A DNA stretch of 64,000 bases. It comes from Acidobacteriota bacterium (GTDB lineage Bacteria; Actinomycetota; Acidimicrobiia; Spongiisociales; UBA5794). A program made the translations under genes and the position numbers. The notes below the pieces were generated by a model. That model was not told where the DNA came from. It made no database searches and saw nothing but the letters and a program-made list of their open reading frames with translations. Positions 24,541 to 32,253 of this stretch are shown here, piece by piece. How positions within the stretch are numbered: position 1 is the first letter of the stretch; each line of letters begins with the position of its first letter. The stretch is from positions 1 through 64,000 of the forward strand of contig JADFQA010000004.1 in assembly GCA_022562055.1 (NCBI GenBank), read 5' to 3'.

Positions 24541-25811
24541 AGGGCGTCAGCTGTAGCGAGGGCCGCGAGGATCTCATCCTCGCAAAGGACGTGGTCAGAC
24601 TTCTTGGCCGCGGCCAAAATGAGGTCTATCGCCTCGTCGCTATTCTCCCTGCCATGTCGGGTCAGCCAGGCTGTTGCGTTCGCCTTTCCACTCATCGGCC
24701 CGACGGTTATCTTCTGCTCGCGTCCGAGTTCGTCCGCTGGAACGCTGCTGTAGATGCGGTTCGCCAGCCAAGTATCACCGGTGCGTAGGGCTTTGAGAAC
24801 TGCGGCAGCGTGGACGCCGGTACTTGTCTCGAACGCATCCTTGCCAACGGCAGGACAGTTATTGGGCACAGGCGTATCGGTTGCCTTTGAGACTGCTTCA
24901 CAGTATGCGGGCAGTCCATGCAGATCCACGTCGAGCCAACCCAGAAGCTTGAAGTTGACGAGGAGCATTTCCATCGGTGTGTTCCCGACACGCTCACCTA
25001 TGCCGAGTCCGCAGCCGTGGACGCGGTCCGCCCCGGCAGAGGCAGCTGCGATTGAATTAATCACGCTTAGGTTGCGGTCCCGGTGGCCGTGCCAGTCGAT
25101 CTTCACGTCTTCACCGGTCTGGGCGACGATCTCCCGTGCAAATCCCACAAGCGCGCGTGCTCCCCAGGGAGTGGCATGTCCAACCGTGTCCGAGAGGCAG
25201 ATGCGACGCGCCCCAGCTTCGATGGCAGCTGTGTAGACAGACCTGAGGACCTCCGGTCGGGCCCTCGTTGAGTCTTCGGTAACAAACATGACCTCGAGTC
25301 CCTCCTTGCGGGCCAGGGTCACGGCATTGACCGCAGTGCGAACGAGGAAGTCCTCGTCCCAACCCTCGACGAACTGCCGAATTGGACTCGAGCCGAGAAA
25401 CAACGATGCCTCGATCGCGACACCGGAGCGTTGCTGCGCCTCGGCGATAGGGAGGATGTCTGCTGGGTGGGTACGTCCGGCGCAGTTCGGCTCGATGCTG
25501 AACCCCTCGCGCTGAATTTCTTCGGCGAGGGCCACTACGTGGTCGAGCACGATGGGATCGGCCCCCGGAAAACCGATGTCGGCGGCGTGGATTCCCAGTG
25601 CGGCCATTCGGTGCAGGATGTCGAGTTTCTCGTCGATGGTGGGTTGACGGACGGAAGGACTTTGTAGACCGTCGCGCAATGTCTCGTCATCGATCTCTAC
25701 TTTGTCGGGGCGAGGGACGTGCGCTCCGCCGACGGCATTCCAGTCGTAGAGCAGTTCTCGTCCTGCTGTGACTTCGTGCTCCGTGTCGTCGCTGCGGTCT
25801 GCTTGTGCCAC
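24537..25811 (-). CDS. HMGL-like acyltransferase: isopropylmalate/homocitrate/Re-citrate synthase family
   Basis: The 424-residue protein has the LeuA-type TIM-barrel signature: VEIDDETLRDGLQSPSVRQ near the N-terminus, IDWHGHRDRNLS (metal ligands HGH) and HGCGLGIGERVGNTPMEML. The family condenses acetyl-CoA with a 2-oxoacid (2-oxoisovalerate, 2-oxoglutarate, pyruvate, or oxaloacetate in Re-citrate synthases). No C-terminal LeuA regulatory domain is visible, so feedback control by leucine is unlikely. It heads the 12-gene operon, which ends with LeuCD-like genes; a condensation-isomerisation pair is therefore implied, but the substrate is unknown. A TetR-like site lies 26 bases upstream of the start. 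Confidence 0.85.
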   Translation of the reverse strand: MAQADRSDDTEHEVTAGRELLYDWNAVGGAHVPRPDKVEIDDETLRDGLQSPSVRQPTIDEKLDILHRMAALGIHAADIGFPGADPIVLDHVVALAEEIQREGFSIEPNCAGRTHPADILPIAEAQQRSGVAIEASLFLGSSPIRQFVEGWDEDFLVRTAVNAVTLARKEGLEVMFVTEDSTRARPEVLRSVYTAAIEAGARRICLSDTVGHATPWGARALVGFAREIVAQTGEDVKIDWHGHRDRNLSVINSIAAASAGADRVHGCGLGIGERVGNTPMEMLLVNFKLLGWLDVDLHGLPAYCEAVSKATDTPVPNNCPAVGKDAFETSTGVHAAAVLKALRTGDTWLANRIYSSVPADELGREQKITVGPMSGKANATAWLTRHGRENSDEAIDLILAAAKKSDHVLCEDEILAALATADAL

Positions 25812-25836
25812 GCCGAAACTCCTTGCTCAGACTCAG

Positions 25837-25853
25837 CCGTCCGGCCGGTCGGT
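25837..25853 (-). promoter_or_regulatory. TetR-type operator, copy 1 (upstream of the 12-gene operon)
   Basis: CCGTCCGGCCGGTCGGT is the exact reverse complement of the sequence at 26068-26084. Each copy is itself a partial palindrome of the kind bound by TetR-family repressors. The copy lies 26 bases upstream of the LeuA-like start. The surrounding match extends to 23 bases with one mismatch. No convincing -35/-10 pair was found next to it. Confidence 0.7.
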
Positions 25854-26067
25854 TGGCTCGCCACCAGAGTCCCAGTGAAGGACCGGTCTGACAATCGGGC
25901 GCCTGTGTCATTTGTATGATGCGAATACATCACTGTGGTGCTTGGCGTGTTGGCGCGAGCCCGGCCCTGTTGGGCCGTTGATCGCCCGTGGGGTTAACGC
26001 ATCACATAAATGGAGCGGGTAGCTCATTGACGAGGGTGGGGGTATCGGTGGACACTCGAGCTACTCG

Positions 26068-26084
26068 ACCGACCGGCCGGACGG
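26068..26084 (+). promoter_or_regulatory. TetR-type operator, copy 2 (upstream of the DUF35-thiolase operon)
   Basis: ACCGACCGGCCGGACGG is the exact inverted copy of 25837-25853 and lies 42 bases upstream of the DUF35 start. The 314-base divergent region 25812-26125 therefore carries one site per operon in mirror orientation. The TetR regulator encoded at 18765-19379 is the obvious candidate to bind both. A weak TTGACG with an 18-base spacer to GACACT lies just upstream of this copy. Confidence 0.7.
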
Positions 26085-26125
26085 TTGAGTTTGCCCACAT
26101 TCCGCGGATTCTCAGAGGAGGAACA

Positions 26126-26548
26126 TTGACTGCACCTGCGACCGGTGTCTCGTTTCGACCCGGCGAGCTTGAGACGCGTCCCGACGGGACCGGCAACCTC
26201 ATCGGCAGTCGCTGCGACGCATGCGGTGCTCACTATTTTCCCATCCGGGAGGCCTGCGCCCGCTGTCTCGGTCGGGACCTTGAGACGGTGAAGTTCTCGA
26301 CCAGAGGAATCCTGTACACGTTTTCCATCGTGCGCCAATCGGTCCCCGCCTTCGAGGTCCCCTACGCCCTGGGATATGTGGACTTCCCGGAGAACGTCCG
26401 CATCATGGGACAAATCACCGGTTGCGACTTTGACGACATCACCATCGGGATGGCACTCGATCTCACGCTCGAACCTTTCGGCGAGGACGAGGATGGGAAC
26501 GTTTTGACGGGCTATCGATTCAAACCTGCGGAGGTGAATGGTGACTGA
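26126..26548 (+). CDS. DUF35 zinc-ribbon/OB-fold partner of a thiolase
   Basis: This 140-residue protein has the rubredoxin-like zinc ribbon C-x2-C-x10-C-x2-C (SRCDACGAHYFP and CARCLG, about residues 31-47) and a following OB-fold, the layout of DUF35 proteins that bind or assist acyl-CoA thiolases. The TTG start at 26126 is supported by AGAGGAGG seven bases upstream; a longer frame from 25988 would run through the operator. It overlaps the downstream thiolase gene by 11 bases. In benzylsuccinate degradation an equivalent pair (BbsA/BbsB) cleaves an aryl beta-ketoacyl-CoA, so a similar complex is likely. Confidence 0.87.
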   Translation: MTAPATGVSFRPGELETRPDGTGNLIGSRCDACGAHYFPIREACARCLGRDLETVKFSTRGILYTFSIVRQSVPAFEVPYALGYVDFPENVRIMGQITGCDFDDITIGMALDLTLEPFGEDEDGNVLTGYRFKPAEVNGD

Positions 26549-27683
26549 TGTCCACGTTGTTGGTGTGGGGATGACGCGGTTTGGCAAGCACCCCGACCGC
26601 ACTGCAACGGACCTCGGTGCCGAGGCCCTGCACGGTGCAGTGGCTGACGCAGGGATCGATCCTCGCGTTGTCGAGGCTGCCTACTGCGGTCACGTTTTTC
26701 AAGGCATGGTCACTGGACAGCGGATCCTGGCACAAGTCGGGTTGGCAGGCCTGCCGCTCACCAATGTCGAAAACGCTTGTAGCAGCGGGGCAACGGCGAT
26801 CCGAGAAGCGGCCCTTTCCATCCGAGCAGGCGAACATGACGTCGTCGTCGCGATCGGTACAGAACACCTCACCAGTAAATTCGCCGGAGCACTCACCCCG
26901 GACCCCGATGACCCGGAGGCCGCTATCGGGGCCACCATGCCGGGGGTCTACGCAATGCGGGCACGGCGCTACATGGAGGAGTTTGGGATGACCCGAGAAC
27001 AGCTCGCCCTGATCCCCGTCAAGAACAAGAGAAACGCCGCGCAGAACCCCTTGGCTCATTTTCGCAGGGAGATCACGGTCGAAGAAGTGCTCGCATCGCG
27101 CCCGATTGCGGACCCACTCCGCCTGCATGACTGTTCACCGGTCACCGACGGCGCGGCTGCGGTGATTGTGATGAGTGACAAGGCGGCCAAGAGGTACGCC
27201 AACGGGAGGGGCGTCCGCCTGGCAGCGTCCACACTGCGATCCGGATCGGTCGACGTCGAGCCGACGTCGATGACGTACGAACCGCTCACCTGGGCGACTG
27301 CAAAGGAAGCGTACGAGAAGGCAGGCATCGGTCCGCAAGACATCGATTTCGCCGAGGTCCACGACTGCTTCAGCATTGCTGAAGTGCTCAGAGTCGAGGG
27401 TCTCGGACTTTTCGAGCAGGGTCAGTACCCGTGGGCTGTGGAACGCGGCGAAGCGGACATCAACGGTCGGCTGCCGATTAATCCCAGCGGCGGCCTGCTA
27501 GGAAAAGGCCACCCGCTGGGCGGTACAGGAGTTGCCCAGGTTGTCGAGCTCGTCCGGCAACTACGCGGCGAGGCAGGCAGTCGCCAAATCGAAAATGCCA
27601 GGGTGGGTCTTGCCCATTGCCGCGGAGGCAAAGCCGTCGGAATCGAGGGAGCCGCGTGCACGATACAAATCCTAGTTCGCTGA
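26538..27683 (+). CDS. Thiolase of the SCP-x/lipid-transfer type
   Basis: The 381-residue protein has the nucleophilic cysteine in VENACSSGATA (Cys81), HDCFSIAE (about residue 276) and the GHPLGGTG loop (about residues 323-330). These are the features of thiolases of the sterol-carrier-protein-x subclass, which work with DUF35 partners. It would cleave a 3-oxoacyl-CoA with CoA to give acetyl-CoA and a shortened acyl-CoA. 3-oxopimeloyl-CoA, from the benzoyl-CoA pathway, is a plausible substrate. The start (ATG 26538 or GTG 26541) follows GGAGGTG. It shares the divergent promoter region with the 12-gene operon. Confidence 0.88.
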   Translation: MVTDVHVVGVGMTRFGKHPDRTATDLGAEALHGAVADAGIDPRVVEAAYCGHVFQGMVTGQRILAQVGLAGLPLTNVENACSSGATAIREAALSIRAGEHDVVVAIGTEHLTSKFAGALTPDPDDPEAAIGATMPGVYAMRARRYMEEFGMTREQLALIPVKNKRNAAQNPLAHFRREITVEEVLASRPIADPLRLHDCSPVTDGAAAVIVMSDKAAKRYANGRGVRLAASTLRSGSVDVEPTSMTYEPLTWATAKEAYEKAGIGPQDIDFAEVHDCFSIAEVLRVEGLGLFEQGQYPWAVERGEADINGRLPINPSGGLLGKGHPLGGTGVAQVVELVRQLRGEAGSRQIENARVGLAHCRGGKAVGIEGAACTIQILVR

Positions 27684-28834
27684 AAGCGTTCTCGTCGGAG
27701 CAAGTATCTCTCCCATTCGTGTTGATGCGAGGAGGGACGAGCAAGGCGGTATTTCTGCGCGCTGACATGCTCCCGAGCGACCACGAGAAGAGGGATGCGC
27801 TCATCCTCTCCCTTTTCGGCAGCCCTGATCCGCGCCAGATCGACGGTCTCGGCGGGGCTGATCTGCTGACGAGCAAGCTCGCGATCATCGGCGCGCCGAG
27901 CCGGCCTGGCGCGGACCTCGACTACACGTTCGCCCAGGTGAGCATCACGGAGCCCGTGGTTGACTACGACATCAACTGCGGCAATATTTCTGCGGCCGTG
28001 GGCGCATATGCGATCGACGAGGGTCTGGTAGCGGTCACCGAACCCACAACCACGGTTCGGATCCACAACACCAACACAGGTCGCATACTGCTGGTGACGG
28101 TGCCGATCGTCGAGGGCGCTGCCGCGGTCGAAGGCGCCTACGAGATGCACGGAGTGCCGGGCACCGGAGCCGCGATAGCGCTCGATTTCGCCAGGACCGC
28201 AGGAGGTATCACCGGGTCGCTACTCCCAACAGGCAATGAGATTGATGTGCTCAAGACGGAGATAGGAGAAATCGAAGCGACGATCATCGACCTTGCCAAC
28301 CTCACGGTCTTCTTCCGGGCGGAGGCAGTCGGCATGGCTGGGACAGAGAACCCTGACGAATTCACCGACGAACACCTGCGTTCCGTTCAGGCAGTCAAAG
28401 TTGCGGCCGCACAGTTGCTCGGCGTGCCAACCGACGGACTCACACCTGTGCCGGCGACCGTGTCCCAACCGGTTTCGTACGTCAGTTTCGCCACAGGACG
28501 TGAGGTGGTGTCTGACGAGGTCGACCTTGTTGCACGAGTAATCGGCGGCCGACCGGCGGGACTCCACAAGGCATACCCGGGAACACTTGGTGCATGCACC
28601 GGTGTTGCTGCGCTGATGGAAGGCACGACAGTGAACTCCGTCACGAGGCGGGACCGGGAAGATTTCAACCAGATCACTATCGGGCACACATCCGGTGTGA
28701 TGCCCATCTCTGTGCGCGTGGACCGCAGGGGCGATGGATGGATCGTCGCGGAAGCCACATACCACCGAACTGCACGCAGGCTCGCGGAGGGGACGGCATA
28801 CATTCGCGCGAGCGGGGGACAGATGGACAAGTAG
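27656..28834 (+). CDS. PrpF/4-oxalomesaconate tautomerase-like isomerase
   Basis: This 392-residue protein belongs to the PrpF family (diaminopimelate-epimerase fold), with the FVLMRGGTSKAVF start, the catalytic-cysteine segments DINCGNISAAVGAYAI and GACTGVAA, and the ITIGHTSGVMPISV region. Members isomerise double bonds in unsaturated tricarboxylates, for example 2-methylaconitate or oxalomesaconate. Its presence with a LeuA-like synthase and a LeuCD-like hydratase across the divergent promoter suggests work on one citrate-like intermediate. The GTG start at 27656 overlaps the thiolase end and has GAGGGAG upstream. Substrate unknown. Confidence 0.85.
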   Translation: MHDTNPSSLKAFSSEQVSLPFVLMRGGTSKAVFLRADMLPSDHEKRDALILSLFGSPDPRQIDGLGGADLLTSKLAIIGAPSRPGADLDYTFAQVSITEPVVDYDINCGNISAAVGAYAIDEGLVAVTEPTTTVRIHNTNTGRILLVTVPIVEGAAAVEGAYEMHGVPGTGAAIALDFARTAGGITGSLLPTGNEIDVLKTEIGEIEATIIDLANLTVFFRAEAVGMAGTENPDEFTDEHLRSVQAVKVAAAQLLGVPTDGLTPVPATVSQPVSYVSFATGREVVSDEVDLVARVIGGRPAGLHKAYPGTLGACTGVAALMEGTTVNSVTRRDREDFNQITIGHTSGVMPISVRVDRRGDGWIVAEATYHRTARRLAEGTAYIRASGGQMDK

Positions 28835-28923
28835 ACAGGTGGACGGGGGACGGGAGGTGTTTCTGGCTGACGAAGTGGCCGGTCGGATGGGAAGCCGACG
28901 GATCGTGGAAATGAGCGCGACGG

Positions 28924-29961
28924 CTACGGTTTCGATTTCCGCAGTTTGCTGCGCAGTCGGCTGATGCCGGAGCGCAGAGCGCGGACGACCCCTCCTGGGA
29001 ACAGGAGAAACAGCACGATGAGCAGCACTCCTTCCGCGATGAGCCGGAGCTGACTGAACGATGCCAGCACCTCACCAACGTACGCGAAGAATCCCGCCCC
29101 GACCACGGGACCCATCAGCGTCCCGATCCCTCCAAACATCACCATCACGAGCACGCGAACGTCGACGTGTATGAAAGTGAACGTCGCCGGGCTGATGAAT
29201 CCTTCGACATGGGCCCACAAGGCTCCGGCGAAACCGAGCATCCCACCTCCGATCGAACCTGCGTATATCCGGTATTTTGCGACGTCGACACCCGCTAACT
29301 TTGCTGCGACCTCGTCGTCCCGGAGTGCTCGGAATGCCCAGCCGATATGCGAACGGTGGATTAGAAAGTAACCAATGAGATACACGAGCACGAGACCGAG
29401 GAACACGTAGTAGGGAGGTATCTGCCGACGAAGAAACGTGTCAGAGCCGGCCTCGACCACAAACCCTGTTTCTCCACCTGTGATTCCCCGCTGGCCGAGA
29501 AGGAGATTGTCGAACGCTAGTGAAAATGTCAGCGTGACGATTCCGGTGAAGATGATGCCGAGCGACCGACGGACCGCGATCCAGCTGAATACACCGCCGA
29601 TGAGCATCGCCAATCCGGTGGCGAGCAGCATTGCCAGGGGGAACGGTACGCCCAGACGATCACTGGTGATAGCTGAGGCATAGGCCCCGACCCCGGCAAG
29701 CGCCCCGACTGCCAGAAAGAGCTGCCCCGTACTGCCGAAGATCAGGTTGAACGCTACGGCGTAACAAGCAAAGAGCAACCCGGCAACCGCGACGCCCATG
29801 AGTGTGCGTGAGTCGCCGATCCAGATAGGCACCAGGGCCAACACCATTCCAGTGGCGGCGATGGTCGTGAAGCCGGCCAGATCTGATATCCGCCGATCTC
29901 CATGGCCTCCGCCCAGGAGGCCAGAGGTTCCGGACCCGGACTCGAAGTCTTCGGCGGTCAT
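28924..29961 (-). CDS. livM: Branched-chain/aromatic ABC importer permease LivM-type
   Basis: This 345-residue membrane protein of the LivM permease family has about eight to ten hydrophobic helices, the characteristic FNLIFGSTGQLFLAVGALAGVGAY segment and the cytoplasmic coupling region RSHIGWAFRALRDDEVAAKLAGVDVAKYRI (about residues 232-261). It starts by ATGA overlap with livH. With the other Liv components it forms a high-affinity importer. Such systems next to aromatic catabolic genes often carry aromatic acids rather than amino acids. It converges with the prpF-like gene; only about 90 bases separate them. Confidence 0.88.
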   Translation of the reverse strand: MTAEDFESGSGTSGLLGGGHGDRRISDLAGFTTIAATGMVLALVPIWIGDSRTLMGVAVAGLLFACYAVAFNLIFGSTGQLFLAVGALAGVGAYASAITSDRLGVPFPLAMLLATGLAMLIGGVFSWIAVRRSLGIIFTGIVTLTFSLAFDNLLLGQRGITGGETGFVVEAGSDTFLRRQIPPYYVFLGLVLVYLIGYFLIHRSHIGWAFRALRDDEVAAKLAGVDVAKYRIYAGSIGGGMLGFAGALWAHVEGFISPATFTFIHVDVRVLVMVMFGGIGTLMGPVVGAGFFAYVGEVLASFSQLRLIAEGVLLIVLFLLFPGGVVRALRSGISRLRSKLRKSKP

Positions 29962-30815
29962 GCTCGCTCCCCGAAGAGCCCGGAGGGACGAAGCAGGATC
30001 GTGAGAGCTGCAGCGGCCAACAGAATGATCGTCGTGATGTACGAACCGATGTAGAACGAACTTATCGCGTTGACCATTCCCAGAATGAGTCCCGCCAGGA
30101 AGGCGCCGCGCACACTTCCGAGGCCTCCGACGACAGTGACGAGCAGCGCCAGGATCGTGATTTCGAATCCTGCGCTCACGGTCACGGGACTGGTCATCGA
30201 CTGTGTGACGGCAGCGAGGCCTGCAATGGCCCCACTCAACGTGAAGATCAGTGCGCGCACGGCCGAGGGGTTCACCCCGCACAGCTGGGCACCCACCTCG
30301 TCCTGGATCACCGATCGCACCGCCTTACCGGTGGTGGTGGCTCGAAAGAAGAGGACTAGAGCTCCACCCGCCAGGATGGTGATCGCAGAAGCCAGGAGGC
30401 TACCCGTGCGCATCGGCACTCCAAGGATTAAAACCGGCTTCCCTCCGATGCTCAATCCCAGGGCTTCGATCGGAAAACGCCAGACCAACAGTCCGTCGAT
30501 AATGAAAGCGACTCCGATCGTCAGAAGAAGGCTGAGAAGTACTCGGGTCTCGCCTCGTTGTCGATAGACCGGTTGGAGGATGGTGAGGTTGAGCGCCAGC
30601 CCTATCCCTGCCGCGGCAAGGATTCCGAGCAGAGCGGCCGGGCCGGCGGCAAGCCCCGACCTCATCGCGATCGAAACGACCACGGCAGCGACAACCGCCA
30701 TCTGTCCGTAGGCCATATTGAGGATGCCTCCTATGCCGTAGACCACGGTGAGTCCAACGCCGAGAAGGCCGAACTGGAAACCCAGCACGATTCCGTCGAG
30801 GAGTACCGCAGTCAC
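29958..30815 (-). CDS. livH: Branched-chain/aromatic ABC importer permease LivH-type
   Basis: This 285-residue LivH-family permease has the N-terminal GIVLGFQFGLLGVGLTVVYG helix and several further membrane segments, with the loop ATTTGKAVRSVIQDEVGAQLCGVNP as the probable coupling helix. The GTG start overlaps the livF stop by four bases. All five genes of the importer (livK-G-F-H-M) are in one orientation. Substrate is not encoded in the permease sequence; an aromatic acid is inferred from the neighbouring ligases. Confidence 0.88.
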   Translation of the reverse strand: MTAVLLDGIVLGFQFGLLGVGLTVVYGIGGILNMAYGQMAVVAAVVVSIAMRSGLAAGPAALLGILAAAGIGLALNLTILQPVYRQRGETRVLLSLLLTIGVAFIIDGLLVWRFPIEALGLSIGGKPVLILGVPMRTGSLLASAITILAGGALVLFFRATTTGKAVRSVIQDEVGAQLCGVNPSAVRALIFTLSGAIAGLAAVTQSMTSPVTVSAGFEITILALLVTVVGGLGSVRGAFLAGLILGMVNAISSFYIGSYITTIILLAAAALTILLRPSGLFGERA

Positions 30816-31510
30816 ACGACCCCCAGGTAGGCGCGTCGCACGGTCGGGTTATCCTTCAGCTCGGCAGCCCGCCCCTCAAGCTGTATCGCACCACTCTCGA
30901 TCACGTATCCTCGATCGGCGAGGCTGAGCACGAGTGGAACCTGCTGTTCGGCCACCAGAATCGTCAGACCCTGCGAGCGAAGGGCTGCGAGCGATTCGTA
31001 TGCCTGAGCAGCGAGTTTGGGGGCAAGGCCTGTTGTGGGCTCATCGAGGATGAGCAGTCGAGGGCGAGACATCAAGGCTCGGCCGACCGCGAGCATCTGC
31101 TGCTCGCCACCACTCATCGTCCCCGCAGCCTGGCGACGACGTTCGGCGAGTCTGGGGAAGAGATCGAACACTAGCGCTTTCTGGGCGGGATCCGGTCTTT
31201 CCGGGTACGCGCCGAGAGCGAGGTTCTCGGCGACGCTCATCTCCGGGAAGAGGTGCCGCGCCGCGGGCACAAACGAGATGCCTGCGCGTGCGATCTCGTG
31301 GATGGGCAGGTTGGCGATCGACCGGCCGTTATATCGCACTTCCCCCGCAGATACGGGGAGCAGACCGCACACAGCCTTCAGAAAAGTGGTCTTTCCCGCG
31401 CCGTTGGAGCCGATGATGGCGACGACCTCTCCTTCGCGGACGTTGAGCGACACGTCAACAACCACGACTTTGGAGTCGTACCCTGCCGAAAGGTGCGTCA
31501 CCTCAAGCAT
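30812..31510 (-). CDS. livF: ABC importer ATPase LivF-type
   Basis: This 232-residue ATPase contains Walker A GSNGAGKTT (about residues 31-39), the signature MSGGEQQMLAVGRALMSRP and Walker B LLILDEPTTGLAP. It is the LivF half of the Liv-type ATPase pair. The ATG at 31510 is preferred over an upstream in-frame ATG because homologues begin MLEV(T)HL and GGAGGGG lies upstream. Overlaps with livG (8 bases) and livH (4 bases) show co-translation. Confidence 0.9.
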   Translation of the reverse strand: MLEVTHLSAGYDSKVVVVDVSLNVREGEVVAIIGSNGAGKTTFLKAVCGLLPVSAGEVRYNGRSIANLPIHEIARAGISFVPAARHLFPEMSVAENLALGAYPERPDPAQKALVFDLFPRLAERRRQAAGTMSGGEQQMLAVGRALMSRPRLLILDEPTTGLAPKLAAQAYESLAALRSQGLTILVAEQQVPLVLSLADRGYVIESGAIQLEGRAAELKDNPTVRRAYLGVV

Positions 31511-32246
31511 CCGGGAGCCCCTCCTTCCCAAGGTACGCCTCGATCACCGCACTGTCGCGCATCACCGTCGCCGGATCCCCATCTGCCAGGAGTTTCCCGA
31601 AATCGAGCACGACTATACGCTCGGCGAGTTCCATCACCGCTTTCATCACATGTTCGACCCAGATGACGGTCATACCAAGGCGGTCTCGCACATTTCGCAC
31701 CATGTCAATCGACAAGCGGGTCTCGGTGTCGTTCAGACCAGCCATCACCTCATCAAGAAGGAGCAGTCGCGGTCGGCCTGCCAGCGCCCTCGCGAGGTCG
31801 ACGTAGCGTTGCTCGTGCAGATTCAACTCGTCGATCGCAGAGTCGCCTTTGTCCATCAGCCCAACGAAATCGAGCATCGCGGTAGCCTCGTCGTCAGCCT
31901 CTGATTCGGACAATCGATCCGCCCTCTTGCCGAACATGGCTCCGATCATCACATTCTCACGGACGGTGAGAGACGGAAACACCCGCGGAGTCTGCAGCAC
32001 CATTGCGATGCCGGATTGACGAATCCGATACGTCGGCATCGCGGTGATATCCACATTCTCGAACCTGACCGCACCACTCGTCAGTTTCAGGAGTCCGATG
32101 ATCGACTTGAGCAGCGTGCTCTTCCCCGCGCCGTTCGGACCGACAATGGCGAGAATCTCTCCATCGTCGACTCCCATAGTTACCCCGTCGACGGCCGGGA
32201 GGCCGCCGAAGCGTTTATGTATGTCGTCGAGTTCGAGAATCGCCAT
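31503..32246 (-). CDS. livG: ABC importer ATPase LivG-type
   Basis: The 247-residue protein has Walker A GPNGAGKST (about residues 34-42), Walker B LLLLDEVMAGLN and the LivG-type spacing. The signature motif, usually LSxG(E/Q)QR, reads ELNLHEQRYVDLARALAGRP here, so the usual serine-glycine is absent; this variant is also seen in aromatic-acid-associated paralogues but deserves a check. The start at ATG 32246 fits family length. It follows the binding-protein gene after seven bases. Confidence 0.87.
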   Translation of the reverse strand: MAILELDDIHKRFGGLPAVDGVTMGVDDGEILAIVGPNGAGKSTLLKSIIGLLKLTSGAVRFENVDITAMPTYRIRQSGIAMVLQTPRVFPSLTVRENVMIGAMFGKRADRLSESEADDEATAMLDFVGLMDKGDSAIDELNLHEQRYVDLARALAGRPRLLLLDEVMAGLNDTETRLSIDMVRNVRDRLGMTVIWVEHVMKAVMELAERIVVLDFGKLLADGDPATVMRDSAVIEAYLGKEGLPDA

Positions 32247-32253
32247 CCACTGA

